A model generated the notes under the pieces. That model searched no databases. It saw nothing but the letters and a program-made list of their open reading frames with translations, and was not told the origin of the DNA. Shown here piece by piece: positions 15,741 through 24,192 of a stretch of 64,000 nt of DNA; within the stretch, counting starts at the first letter, position 1; every line of letters begins with the position of its first letter. The DNA is from Magnetospirillum sp902729445 (GTDB lineage Bacteria; Pseudomonadota; Alphaproteobacteria; Rhodospirillales; Magnetospirillaceae). The stretch lies in assembly GCF_902729445.1 (NCBI RefSeq), contig NZ_CACVCE010000005.1, positions 45,558-109,557 on the forward strand, given 5' to 3'. The position numbers were made by a program, and so were the translations under genes.

Positions 15741-16036
15741 CCCACAGCGGCAAGCCCGACTACAACCGCAACGTCAAGCTGGCCTGCCGGTGCTGTGGCT
15801 ATATCGCTCGCACCAGCCGCAAGTGGCTGGACCAGGCCGGGCCGCCGCATTGCCCCGATCATGGCCCGATGGAGGTGGTAGGGGCGGTGAACGGCGTGCT
15901 GGTCCGTCGTGTCCTGCCGTCCCCGTCGCCGTCTTCCGTCGGTGAGGCGTTGCGCTTCTTGCATTTGGTTGGGGCGTGGACCGAGCCGTGTGACGGCCGA
16001 ATTTCTGCCTGTGACACTTCCTTGAGGGAGGTGTGA
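15737..16036 (+). CDS. Small zinc-ribbon-like protein
   Basis: A 99-residue protein whose start overlaps the rep stop (ATGA). LACRCCGYIARTSRKWLDQ and HCPDHG give a CxxC...CxxH pattern that could bind zinc. No family is recognised. Coupling to rep suggests a replication or mobilization accessory role. Confidence 0.6.
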   Translation: MTHSGKPDYNRNVKLACRCCGYIARTSRKWLDQAGPPHCPDHGPMEVVGAVNGVLVRRVLPSPSPSSVGEALRFLHLVGAWTEPCDGRISACDTSLREV

Positions 16037-16280
16037 CGGGGGCAATTGGGGTCTGTGACGGGGAATCGAGGGGCATTCGGGGCTCTGTGACAGGATGCCC
16101 GATATCGCCCCGCCGATGGTCTGGGGGCAACGCCTTGAAAAGGCGCTGCTTTGGGCTAGGCGGCTGATCGATCTCCTCAAGGCAGGATACGCAATGTGAA
16201 CACACAAATGGGGCACATACCCCATTCGTGCGTCTTTGCTGGGGGCGACAGCCTTCGGCATCTCAAGGAAGGAGAACGGT

Positions 16281-16586
16281 ATGACCATTCCCAGGCGCAT
16301 TCAGCGGATCAACATTCGGGTCAAGGAGTCGCTGCGCACTGCTATCGACGAAGCGTCGAGGGACATGGGGTGTTCCTTGTCCCAAGCGGCGCGCCTTCTG
16401 TTGGTTGAAGGCAGCGCCTCATGGCGTAAGTCTGATTCTGGACCGGAGTTCGCCACGGCTTCGGAATTGCTCGACCACTTGGCGGTGTTGGAAGCCCGCG
16501 CCGGTCGGATGGGAGGGGCTTATTATCTTGGACAGGAGGTATCGATGCTGTTGCGACGTTTCCGGCCGCCGCCGCCTCGCGCCTGA
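16281..16586 (+). CDS. Ribbon-helix-helix-like small protein
   Basis: A 101-residue protein with a good ribosome site (AAGGAGAACGGT) before the ATG. INIRVKESLRTAIDEASRDM, followed by SLSQAARLLLVEG, resembles a CopG/MobC-type ribbon-helix-helix segment. It is the last gene of the element before the right attachment repeat. A DNA-binding or relaxosome accessory role is possible but unproven. Confidence 0.55.
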   Translation: MTIPRRIQRINIRVKESLRTAIDEASRDMGCSLSQAARLLLVEGSASWRKSDSGPEFATASELLDHLAVLEARAGRMGGAYYLGQEVSMLLRRFRPPPPRA

Positions 16587-16609
16587 GCTGCTACAGCCAC
16601 GCTACAAGC

Positions 16610-16635
16610 TTGTCCCTTGTCCCACTATTGTCCCA
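16610..16635 (+). repeat. TTGTCCC motifs, right end (candidate integrase arm sites)
   Basis: TTGTCCC begins at 16610, 16617 and 16628; the last two are full TTGTCCCA. These mirror the motifs at the left end. Confidence 0.45.
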
Positions 16636-16762
16636 CGGAAAAAGATATCGGCCGGTACCGTGCGGTATCGACCGTTACGCTAAGTGCTTGAAAAGAAAGG
16701 GTGGCGGAGGGAGAGGGATTCGAACCCTCGGTAGAGGTTTACCCTCTACGACGGTTTAGCAA
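16628..16762. repeat. Right attachment repeat
   Basis: Direct repeat partner of 5645-5779. Its tRNA part (16702-16762) belongs to the intact tRNA-Ser gene; beyond 16762 it continues into the 5' half of that gene instead of diverging. Confidence 0.93.
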
Positions 16763-16794
16763 ACCGTTGGTTTCAGCCACTCACCCATCCCTCC
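16702..16794 (-). tRNA. tRNA-Ser (anticodon GCT)
   Basis: A 93-base gene. Acceptor arms GGAGGGA and TCCCTCC pair over 7 bp, the anticodon loop reads TTGCTAA within stem ACGGT/ACCGT, a long class-II variable arm (TAGAGGG/CCTCTA) is present, the T loop is GGTTCGAATCC and CCA is encoded. It reads AGC/AGU serine codons. It serves as the integration target of the element to its left, and its 3' part is duplicated at the far end. Confidence 0.96.
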
Positions 16795-16858
16795 GCGAGA
16801 TGACGGGGCGGTTTGCCCCGTGGCCGGAGGGCTTTTCTAGCCGAGGGGAACAATAAGG

Positions 16859-17476
16859 TCAACCCGGAACCGCCATGCCGCGTCGAACCGCCGGACGGGC
16901 CGCGATCTTCTCGGCCCAGCGGGCCACCCGGGGGAATTGGGTCAGGTCGATGCCCTGCCACTCGGCCCGGGTCACCCACGGATAGGTGGCGATGTCGGCG
17001 ATGGAATAGTCGCCGGCCAGATAATCGGCCTCGCCCAGCCGGGCCTCCAGCACGCCGTAAAGACGCCTTGTCTCCTTGGAATAGCGCTCGATAGCATAGG
17101 GTACCGGCTCGGGGGCGAACTTGCGGAAATGATGGGTCTGGCCGAACATCGGGCCGATTCCGCCCATCTGGAACATCAGCCATTGCAAGGTGAGGGCGCG
17201 CCCGCGCGGATCCGACGGCAACAGGCAGCCGGTCTTTTCCGCCAGATAGATCAAGATGGCCCCCGATTCGAACAGGTTCAGCGGCTGACCTCCGGGGCCG
17301 TCGGGATCGATGATCGCCGGAATCTTGGAATTGGGATTGATGGCGAGGTAATCGGGGGCGAACTGGTCGCCCTTGGTGATGTCGATCGGGTGGACCCGAT
17401 AGGGCAGGCCGCATTCCTCCAGCATGATGCTGACCTTGCGGCCGTTGGGGGTGCCCCAGGTGTAAAGCTCGATCAT
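16859..17476 (-). CDS. Glutathione S-transferase family protein (YfcG/YghU-like)
   Basis: A 205-residue cytosolic protein. The N-terminal thioredoxin-like half begins MIELYTWGTPNGRKVSIMLEE, includes NPNSKIPAIID, and continues to the glutathione-binding LFESGAILIYLAEK. The helical C-terminal half carries YSIADIATYPWV. This is the YfcG/YghU disulfide-reductase type of GST. The start at 17476 follows GGGAG by 5-6 bases. It lies just outside the element. Confidence 0.9.
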   Translation of the reverse strand: MIELYTWGTPNGRKVSIMLEECGLPYRVHPIDITKGDQFAPDYLAINPNSKIPAIIDPDGPGGQPLNLFESGAILIYLAEKTGCLLPSDPRGRALTLQWLMFQMGGIGPMFGQTHHFRKFAPEPVPYAIERYSKETRRLYGVLEARLGEADYLAGDYSIADIATYPWVTRAEWQGIDLTQFPRVARWAEKIAARPAVRRGMAVPG

Positions 17477-17561
17477 GGTTGCTCCCGCTGGCTGTTCCGC
17501 CAGGATATGGGGCGCGCGACGGCCATTGACGAATCCTTTTTCGATCTGGCACTCTAACCCC

Positions 17562-17612
17562 ATGAGCCAATGGACCACCGCCCTGCTGCTGCTTACCGGC
17601 CCGGTGTCGTAG
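17562..17612 (+). CDS. leuL: leu operon leader peptide
   Basis: A 16-codon frame encoding MSQWTTALLLLTGPVS, with four consecutive leucine codons (17583-17594), about 230 bases before leuA. Such peptides sense charged tRNA-Leu in transcription attenuation of leucine genes, known for leuA in alphaproteobacteria. The ribosome site is weak; the call rests on the leucine run, position and downstream pairing. Confidence 0.75.
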   Translation: MSQWTTALLLLTGPVS

Positions 17613-17630
17613 ATCGACGCCGGGGTTTCG

Positions 17631-17692
17631 TGTTGGCATTGTCGCAACAGGTCGAGTCCGAGGGTTCCATGTCTTCCAACAGCAACGTTTTT
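17631..17692 (+). promoter_or_regulatory. Putative leuA transcription attenuator
   Basis: TGTTG(G) at 17631-17636 can pair either with CAACA at 17645-17649 or with CCAACA at 17676-17681. The latter precedes a U run encoded by T at 17688-17692. Competing pairings just after the leucine leader peptide suit an attenuator. The exact terminator stem is not certain from inspection. Confidence 0.4.
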
Positions 17693-17839
17693 CGCCCGCG
17701 CCGCGTCGGTCTGGTCGCTTCCGCGCGACTAATCGGCGGCCGCCGGATCTGACGCCCTTGGCGTGCGTCCCGGCGGTCGTGATGTCCCGCGCCAGCCACC
17801 CCATATAAGACCTCGCGTTTCGCAAAGGATGAACCGGCC

Positions 17840-19498
17840 ATGAAGACCGCCGCTTCCGAGAAATACCGCCCCTATCCCGCCATCCGCCTGACCGACCGCA
17901 CCTGGCCCGACCGTGCCATCACCCGGCCGCCGGCCTGGTGTTCGGTCGATCTGCGCGATGGCAACCAGGCACTGATCGACCCGATGGACACGCCCAGGAA
18001 GCTGCGGCTGTGGAACACCCTGGTCGGCATGGGCTTCAAGCAGATCGAGGTGGGCTTTCCCGCCGCCTCGCAGACCGATTACGACTTCATCCGCTTCCTG
18101 ATCGATGGCGGCCACATCCCGGACGATGTCACCATCCAGATCCTGACCCAATCGCGCGAGGACCTGATCCGCCGCTCGTTCGAGGCGCTGGATGGCGCCA
18201 AGCGGGTGATCGTGCATCTGTACAACTCGACCTCGGAAGTGCAGCGCCGGGTGGTGTTCGGCTTCGACCGCCAGGGCTGCATCGACCTGGCCCTGGCCGG
18301 CACCCGGCTGGTGCGCGAACTGTCGGCCCAGCGGGCCGGCGGCGAGGTCACCTTCCAGTACAGCCCGGAAAGCTTTACCGGCACCGAGCCCGATTTCGCG
18401 GTTCAGATCGTCGAGGCGGTGGCCGAGGCCTGGGGCGCGGCAAAGGGCCGCGAGATGATCGTCAACCTGCCGGCGACGGTCGAGATGAGCACGCCGAACC
18501 TGTACGCCGACACCGTCGAATGGTTCTGCCGCACGGTGAAGAACCGGGCCAACCTGATCATCTCGGTTCATCCGCACAATGATCGCGGGACCGGCGTGGC
18601 GGCGGCCGAACTGGCGGTGATGGCCGGCGCCGACCGGGTCGAGGGCACCTTGTTCGGCAATGGCGAGCGCACCGGCAATGTCGATGTCTGCACCCTGGCC
18701 CTGAACCTGTTCACCCAGGGTGTCGATCCCGGGCTGGACCTGTCGGACATCGATTCCATCCGGGCGGCGGCCGAGGAATGCACCGGCTTGGCCATCCATC
18801 CTCGCCACCCTTACGCCGGGGAACTGGTCTACACCGCCTTTTCCGGCTCGCACCAGGACGCCATCAACAAGGGCTTCAAGGCGCGCGAGAAGGCCAACAG
18901 CCCAGTGTGGGAAGTGCCCTATCTGCCCATCGACCCGGCCGATGTCGGCCGCACCTATGAAGCGGTGATCCGCATCAACAGCCAGTCGGGCAAGGGCGGC
19001 GTCGCCTATGTGCTGGAGCGCGATTACGGGCTGGAACTGCCCAAGGCGATGCAATCGGAATTCTCGAAGGTGGTGCAGGCCGTCGCCGACCGCGAGGGCC
19101 GCGAATTGTCGCCGGCCGAGATTTACGCCGCGTTTCAGGCCACCTATCTGGATGGCGGCGCCATCCAGGTGGTCGATTATTCCACCGTGCCGGTGTCCAG
19201 CAAGGGCACGCGGGCGCTGACCGCACAGCTGGTCGTGGATGGTGCCGAACGGATCATCCAGGGCGTCGGCGCCGGCCCTGTCGATGCGTTCGTCCATGCC
19301 CTGCAAAAGGATCTGGGCCTGTTCATCACGGTGCGCGACTACCACGAGCACGCCATCGGCGAGGGGTCCGAGTCCCAGGCCGCCTGCTATGTCGCCATCG
19401 ACGGCAAGGCAGGCGTTGTGCACGGTGCCGCCATCGATGCATCGGTCACCATGGCGGCGCTGAAGGCGGTGGTCGGCGCCATCAATCGGCGGGGATAG
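17840..19498 (+). CDS. leuA: 2-isopropylmalate synthase
   Basis: A 552-residue enzyme that condenses acetyl-CoA with 2-oxoisovalerate, the first committed step of leucine synthesis. The TIM-barrel domain shows the DLRDGNQAL metal/substrate motif near residue 37 and the HPHNDRGTG signature. The C-terminal about 150 residues form the regulatory domain for leucine feedback inhibition. Length and the start (MKTAASEKYRPYP) fit the long LeuA class. It is preceded by a leucine leader peptide. Confidence 0.96.
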   Translation: MKTAASEKYRPYPAIRLTDRTWPDRAITRPPAWCSVDLRDGNQALIDPMDTPRKLRLWNTLVGMGFKQIEVGFPAASQTDYDFIRFLIDGGHIPDDVTIQILTQSREDLIRRSFEALDGAKRVIVHLYNSTSEVQRRVVFGFDRQGCIDLALAGTRLVRELSAQRAGGEVTFQYSPESFTGTEPDFAVQIVEAVAEAWGAAKGREMIVNLPATVEMSTPNLYADTVEWFCRTVKNRANLIISVHPHNDRGTGVAAAELAVMAGADRVEGTLFGNGERTGNVDVCTLALNLFTQGVDPGLDLSDIDSIRAAAEECTGLAIHPRHPYAGELVYTAFSGSHQDAINKGFKAREKANSPVWEVPYLPIDPADVGRTYEAVIRINSQSGKGGVAYVLERDYGLELPKAMQSEFSKVVQAVADREGRELSPAEIYAAFQATYLDGGAIQVVDYSTVPVSSKGTRALTAQLVVDGAERIIQGVGAGPVDAFVHALQKDLGLFITVRDYHEHAIGEGSESQAACYVAIDGKAGVVHGAAIDASVTMAALKAVVGAINRRG

Positions 19499-19636
19499 GC
19501 AATAAACGTAAAGGCTGTGCCTGGCCTGACATGACTCCCTTCCGGTTAGGGCGCTGTTAATCTTTTTGGTGGCATTTTCCCCGTCAGGGCGGCGTCATGG
19601 TGATCCAGCCCGGATGACGAGCTGACGGGGGGATGC

Positions 19637-20335
19637 ATGATGATGCGGACGTTGCTGCTGATCGCTGCCGGAATCGGCTTCGGGGCGGGGGCTGCGCTGG
19701 CCCAGGACCAGGGCCAGGCGTCGATGAAGTCGGGCAATTTCTATGCCGGGGTGATGGCCGGTGTGGTGATGCCCGAGGACGTGAGCTTCAGTTCCAACGC
19801 CTCGCAGGGCGGCACCACCGTCACCGCCTCCGGCAAGTTCGAGTACCAGCCTGGCTATTCGGCGTCGGCCTATATGGGTTACCGCTTCAATCCCTATCTT
19901 CGGGGCGAGGTGGAAGGCGCTTATGCCCGCTTCGACTACGACAAGATTTCCGGCAACTTCACCCTGACTCAGGGTTCGACCAACGTGACCGTCAGCGGCT
20001 CCGCCGATATGGACGGGGAGGTGCAAAGCTGGTTGGGCCTGGCCCGGGGTGTCGTCAGTCCGCTGGGCAAGAGCAAGATCCAGCCGCTGTTGGGCGGCGG
20101 CGTCGGCGTCGCTCGCCACGAAGAGAAGATCACCAGCATCGGCGGCACGGCGGTATCGGCCAAGGCCGACGGCACCGACCTCGCGCTTGAGGGGATGGCC
20201 GGACTCGAGGCCGAGGTGTCGTCGTCGATCGACCTGGGAATCCGCTACCGCTATTTGTGGATCGACAGCGGCGACAAGGGCTTCGACGATTCCACCGCCC
20301 ACAACGTGGTCGGCAGCGTGTCGTACCGGTTCTGA
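19637..20335 (+). CDS. Outer-membrane beta-barrel protein
   Basis: A 232-residue exported protein with a signal peptide (residues about 1-22, ending ALA). It has alternating strands such as FYAGVMAGVVMPEDV, SASAYMGYRFNPYLRGE and IDLGIRYRYLW, and the terminal aromatic YRF typical of barrels inserted by BamA. It resembles eight-stranded OmpA/Omp25-like surface proteins. Its function is unknown. It lies upstream of modBC but is separated from them by a hairpin. Confidence 0.82.
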   Translation: MMMRTLLLIAAGIGFGAGAALAQDQGQASMKSGNFYAGVMAGVVMPEDVSFSSNASQGGTTVTASGKFEYQPGYSASAYMGYRFNPYLRGEVEGAYARFDYDKISGNFTLTQGSTNVTVSGSADMDGEVQSWLGLARGVVSPLGKSKIQPLLGGGVGVARHEEKITSIGGTAVSAKADGTDLALEGMAGLEAEVSSSIDLGIRYRYLWIDSGDKGFDDSTAHNVVGSVSYRF

Positions 20336-20368
20336 CCGCCTGTTTGATTCCCGGACGGCCGGCGTATA

Positions 20369-20392
20369 GGGTGGGGCGATCGAACCCCACCC
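20369..20392 (+). terminator. Hairpin between the barrel gene and modB
   Basis: GGGTGGGG (20369-20376) pairs with CCCCACCC (20385-20392) around an 8-base loop. There is no T run. It may end the barrel transcript or affect modB expression. Confidence 0.55.
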
Positions 20393-20405
20393 GGAGCCTG
20401 GCCGG

Positions 20406-21098
20406 TTGTTCACCCTGACGCCTTTGGAAATCGAAGCCCTGTCCTTGTCCCTGCTGGTGTCCGGCTGGGCGGTGGCCGGGTCTTTGCCGCTGGGGCTGGC
20501 TTGTGCCTGGCTGCTGGCGCGGGGGCGCTTTCCCGGCAAGACCTTGCTGGATGGGGTGATCCATTTGCCGCTGGTGCTGCCGCCGGTGGTGGTGGGCTAT
20601 GGGCTGTTGGTGCTGCTGGGGCGGCGCGGCCCGGTCGGGGCGTGGCTGTATGACTGGTTCGGCATCACCATCGCGTTCACCTGGAAGGGGGCGGCGGTGG
20701 CATCCGCCGTGGTGGCGTTCCCGCTGATGGTCCGCGCCATCCGGCTGTCCCTGGAAGGGGTCGATCGCGGTCTGGAACAGGCGGCCCGCACCCTGGGCTG
20801 CGGGCCGGTGCGCACCTTCCTGACCGTCACGTTGCCGCTGATGGCCCCGGGCCTGCTGGCCGGCGTGATCCTGGCCTTCGCCCGGTCACTGTCGGAATTC
20901 GGCGCCACCATCACCTTCGTCTCGAACATTCCCGGCGAGACCCGCACCCTGCCGATCGCCCTTTATGCCCTGACTCAGGTGCCGGGTGGCGACGATCCCG
21001 CGTTTCGGCTGTGTGTGATTTCGGTGGTGGTGGCCTTCGCGGCCCTGCTGGCGTCCGAGGTCCTGGCCCGGCGCATGCAGGCGCGGTTGAAAGGCTAG
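20406..21098 (+). CDS. modB: Molybdate ABC transporter permease
   Basis: A 230-residue inner-membrane permease. The start is a TTG (FTLTPLEIEALSLSL), the only suitable codon. Several TM helices are visible, and the cytoplasmic coupling loop EQAARTLGCGPVRTFLTVTLP is the EAA motif. SLSEFGATITFVSNIPGETRTLP is a hallmark of ModB. modC follows after four bases. The usual modA gene for the binding protein is not next to it. Confidence 0.93.
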   Translation: MFTLTPLEIEALSLSLLVSGWAVAGSLPLGLACAWLLARGRFPGKTLLDGVIHLPLVLPPVVVGYGLLVLLGRRGPVGAWLYDWFGITIAFTWKGAAVASAVVAFPLMVRAIRLSLEGVDRGLEQAARTLGCGPVRTFLTVTLPLMAPGLLAGVILAFARSLSEFGATITFVSNIPGETRTLPIALYALTQVPGGDDPAFRLCVISVVVAFAALLASEVLARRMQARLKG

Positions 21099-21102
21099 GT
21101 CG

Positions 21103-22197
21103 ATGCTGGAATTGTCGCTTAGGCGCCGTCAGGGCCAGTTCCTGGTCGATACCCAGTTGATGGCCGGGCCGGGGGTCACTGCCCTGTTCGGCCCGTCCGG
21201 GTCGGGAAAAAGTTCGGTCATCGCCATGGTGGCGGGGCTGTCGCGGCCCGATTCCGGGCGGATCGTCGTCGATGGACGGGTGTTGTTCGACAGCGAGGCC
21301 GGCATCGACGTGGCCCCCGAAGGTCGCCGGCTGGGCGTGGTGTTCCAGGACGCCCGGTTGTTTCCCCATCTGTCGGTGGCCGCCAACCTGGATTTCGGCC
21401 GCAACCGCACCCCCGCGGCCCAGCGCACCATCGATCGCCGCGCGGTGATCGAGGTGCTGGGGATCGGCCATCTTCTGGATCGGCGGCCGGCCAACCTGTC
21501 GGGCGGCGAGAAGCAGCGGGTGGCCATCGGCCGTGCCCTGCTGACCAGCCCGCGCATCTTGTTGATGGACGAACCTCTGGCGGCGCTGGATCCCAGCCGC
21601 AAGGCCGAATTGCTGCCGTTCATCGCCACCTTGTCGCGGCGATTCAACATACCGGTTCTTTACGTCAGCCACGCCATGGACGAGGTCCTGCGCCTGGCCG
21701 ACACGCTGGTCCTGATGCAGCAAGGCCGCGCGGCGGCGGTGGGCCCGGTCGAGGATCTGTTGGCACGTCCCGATCTTCGGGCCTTGACCGGACGGGCCGA
21801 TGCCGGGGCCGCCATCCGGGCGGTGGTGGCCGGTCACGAGCCGGATTACGGCATCACCCGGCTGTCCTTCGGCGGTGGCGCCCTGGTCGCCGCCGGAATG
21901 GACCTGGCGGTGGGAACCGAGGTGCGGGTGCGCATCCATGCCCGCGACATCAGCATTGCCCTGACGGCGCCCCAGCGCATATCGGTTCGCAACGTCTTGC
22001 CGGTGGTGGTCCGTTCGGTCGAGGCGGCCGACAATCATTCCTGCGACGTCATGCTGGATTGCGGCGGTGTCGTCTTATGGGCGCAGATCACCGCCTTTGC
22101 GCAATTGCAGTTGAAGCTGGTTCCCGGCATGCGCGCCTTTGCCCTTCTCAAGGCGGTTACGGTGACGCGAGAGGATATTTCCGATCATTCTAATTAG
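21103..22197 (+). CDS. modC: Molybdate ABC transporter ATPase
   Basis: A 364-residue ATP-binding subunit energising molybdate import. Walker A is GPSGSGKSS near residue 30, the ABC signature LSGGEKQRVAIGRAL, Walker B ILLMDEPLAALD, and a switch His lies in VLYVSHAMDEV. The C-terminal about 130 residues are a molybdate-binding TOBE-type domain, typical of ModC. It forms an operon with modB. Confidence 0.95.
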   Translation: MLELSLRRRQGQFLVDTQLMAGPGVTALFGPSGSGKSSVIAMVAGLSRPDSGRIVVDGRVLFDSEAGIDVAPEGRRLGVVFQDARLFPHLSVAANLDFGRNRTPAAQRTIDRRAVIEVLGIGHLLDRRPANLSGGEKQRVAIGRALLTSPRILLMDEPLAALDPSRKAELLPFIATLSRRFNIPVLYVSHAMDEVLRLADTLVLMQQGRAAAVGPVEDLLARPDLRALTGRADAGAAIRAVVAGHEPDYGITRLSFGGGALVAAGMDLAVGTEVRVRIHARDISIALTAPQRISVRNVLPVVVRSVEAADNHSCDVMLDCGGVVLWAQITAFAQLQLKLVPGMRAFALLKAVTVTREDISDHSN

Positions 22198-22255
22198 ATC
22201 GAAAGCCTTTCCATTCTTTCCGAGCCCCGTTATTGTCCGGAACGGAGGCCAAATC

Positions 22256-23638
22256 TTGATAAACATCAACGATGCGTGGCAGGACATTGCAGCCCGGGTG
22301 GCCCGCTTGGCGTGCGCGCTGGTGGTGGGTGTGGGGATTGGCCTTGGTACTTCGCCGGTGTCGGCCCAGACGGTCGAGCGCTTGTCGCCGCAACTGGAAC
22401 GCCACACCTCGATCGCCCTGCTGATCGATCCGGCGACGGGGCGGATCGTTGACGCCAATGCGGCGGCCGAGGCGTTCTACGGCTATCCCGCCGCCACGCT
22501 ACGCACGATGGCGATCCAGGAGATCAATCGCCTGGGGCCCGAGGAAGTGGCGGTCGAGCGGGCCAAGGCGGCCCGGGAGCAGCGCGACTATTTCATCTTT
22601 CCCCATAAGATCGCCGACGGCTCGATTCACACGGTCGAGGTCTATTCCTCTCCGGTGAAGGGAGACGGCGGCAAGACCCTGCTGCTGTCGATCATCCACG
22701 ACATCTCGGGCAAGGCGGTTGCCGAAGAGGAACTGACCGCCTATCGCACCCGGCTCGAGGAACTGGTGGAACAACGGACCGCGCGTGCCAGGGTCGCCGA
22801 GGAACGGTTGCGGTTCTGGCTGATCGGCGGCCTGGCGGCGCAGGCGTTTCTGATCGTCTTGCTGGCGTTGGCGGTGTTGGCTCGCCATGCCACCGTTCGC
22901 CAGTTGCGGGCCGAGGTCGACAGGCGCACCAGCGCCGAGACGCGCCTGGCCAAGGCCAAGGCCGATCTGCAGCGTTTTGCCGAGATCAGCGCGCACCATC
23001 TGCGCGAGCCGACCCGGCACCTGATGATCTTCTCGCAGAAGCTGAGGAAACGCCTGGGCAGCGCCGCCGACGAGGACATGGAATTGTCCTTGTCGACCAT
23101 CGAAGCCGAAGCGGCCTATCTTCATGCGCTGGTGCGCGACGTCCAGGTCTATCTGGCCGCCGACATGCCGCTGGGCGTCCCCGGGGCGGTCGATCCCGCC
23201 GAAGTCGCCCGCGCGGTGGTCGCCGGCATGGGCGGCGTGCTGTTGGAAAGCAAGGGGACGGTGGTGATCGGCCGGCTGCCGCCCTTGCCGGTGGATTCCG
23301 TTCGACTGAAATATCTGTTCGGCGCCTTGATCGACAATGCGGTGCGCTATCGTCATCCCGACCGCGCGCCGCAGGTGATGGTCGAAGGGCACAGCGATGG
23401 CCGACAGACCGTCCTGACCATCACCGATAACGGGGTTGGGATTCCCGACGAGTACCGCCAGCGGGTGTTCGAGGTGTTCGAGCATCTGGGCGGGCGGCAA
23501 GACGGGCAGGGGACCGGTCTGGGGCTTGCCGTGGCGCGCCGGATCGTCGAAAGTTGCGAGGGTTCGATCCGTCTGGAGCCGGCCGAGGGGGGTGGCACCC
23601 AAGTCGTCATCGAGTTTTCCGGGAAGGAGCATCCATGA
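22256..23638 (+). CDS. PAS-containing membrane sensor histidine kinase
   Basis: A 460-residue kinase starting with TTG, supported by GGAGG seven bases upstream. An N-terminal hydrophobic segment (about 16-38) is followed by a PAS domain (about 45-165; DPATGRIVDANAAAEAFYGY), a TM helix near 185-210, a short coiled coil, the phospho-acceptor region ISAHHLREPTRHLMIF, and an ATPase domain with DNAVRYR, DNGVGIP and GTGLGLAV. The dimerization region is of the phytochrome-like HisKA type. Its stop overlaps the start of a single-domain response regulator, its probable partner. Confidence 0.92.
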   Translation: MININDAWQDIAARVARLACALVVGVGIGLGTSPVSAQTVERLSPQLERHTSIALLIDPATGRIVDANAAAEAFYGYPAATLRTMAIQEINRLGPEEVAVERAKAAREQRDYFIFPHKIADGSIHTVEVYSSPVKGDGGKTLLLSIIHDISGKAVAEEELTAYRTRLEELVEQRTARARVAEERLRFWLIGGLAAQAFLIVLLALAVLARHATVRQLRAEVDRRTSAETRLAKAKADLQRFAEISAHHLREPTRHLMIFSQKLRKRLGSAADEDMELSLSTIEAEAAYLHALVRDVQVYLAADMPLGVPGAVDPAEVARAVVAGMGGVLLESKGTVVIGRLPPLPVDSVRLKYLFGALIDNAVRYRHPDRAPQVMVEGHSDGRQTVLTITDNGVGIPDEYRQRVFEVFEHLGGRQDGQGTGLGLAVARRIVESCEGSIRLEPAEGGGTQVVIEFSGKEHP

Positions 23639-24084
23639 GCGATCTCGACAGCACGAGGAAATTCGTGGTTCTTTTGGTGGAAGACTCCAATGTCGATGCC
23701 CGCCTGACCCGGGCGGCGCTCGAGGAAAATCACTTCAATGTCGAACTGCACCACGCCATCGACGGTCGCGAGGGCATAGCCTTCCTGCGTCGCGAGGCTC
23801 CGGCCTATGCCGACGCTCCCCGGCCGGACATGATTCTGCTCGACCTCAACATGCCGCGCATGAATGGTCGCGAATTCCTGGCCGAGCTGAAGACCGAGGC
23901 GGGGCTGGCCGACATTCCGGTGGTGGTGTTGACCACCTCGGATGTCGAGCAGGATGTCGTCGCCTCGTATCAGCTGGGGGCCGCCGGCTTCGTCACCAAG
24001 CCGGTCGATCTGGACCAGTTCATCCAGGCGGTGCGCTACCTGGGCGATTATTGGTTCAACCTGGTGCGGATGCCCCGGGGCTAG
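23635..24084 (+). CDS. Single-domain response regulator (Rcp1-like)
   Basis: A 149-residue receiver domain with no output module. The acidic pair is in VEDSNVDA, the phospho-acceptor Asp in ILLDLNMPRMNG, Thr in VVLTTSD and Lys in FVTKPVDL. The insert before the phospho-acceptor (REAPAYADAPRPD) is typical of Rcp1-type regulators. The start overlaps the kinase stop (ATGA) behind an AAGGAG site, indicating a cognate pair whose output is another protein or a phosphorelay. Confidence 0.93.
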   Translation: MSDLDSTRKFVVLLVEDSNVDARLTRAALEENHFNVELHHAIDGREGIAFLRREAPAYADAPRPDMILLDLNMPRMNGREFLAELKTEAGLADIPVVVLTTSDVEQDVVASYQLGAAGFVTKPVDLDQFIQAVRYLGDYWFNLVRMPRG

Positions 24085-24192
24085 ATCGTTCCCCGCCTGT
24101 GGCAAAAAATCCTATTATCAGACTTTTGTCTTGATTCCGCGCGGCGCAATTGCTAAAAGAACAAAGAGCGAACTAAAGCGCGGAGACGGAAT

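Larger units (their letters stand above)
5645..16762. mobile_element. tRNA-Ser integrative element with Rep and cargo operon
   Basis: An element of about 11 kb bounded by direct repeats, with the intact tRNA-Ser(GCT) at the right and its duplicated 3' piece at the left, as tyrosine integrases leave it. It carries an integrase next to the left repeat, a lower-GC four-gene cargo operon, toxin-antitoxin genes, an AlpA-like DNA-binding protein, a HUH Rep protein and small accessory proteins. No relaxase of a known MOB class and no conjugation genes are seen. It is therefore best called an integrative, perhaps mobilizable or Rep-replicating, genomic island. Confidence 0.9.

Noticed and set aside
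17729..19423. 564-codon antisense frame opposite leuA
   Set aside because: A shadow of GC-rich third positions; leuA on the other strand is full length with all motifs.
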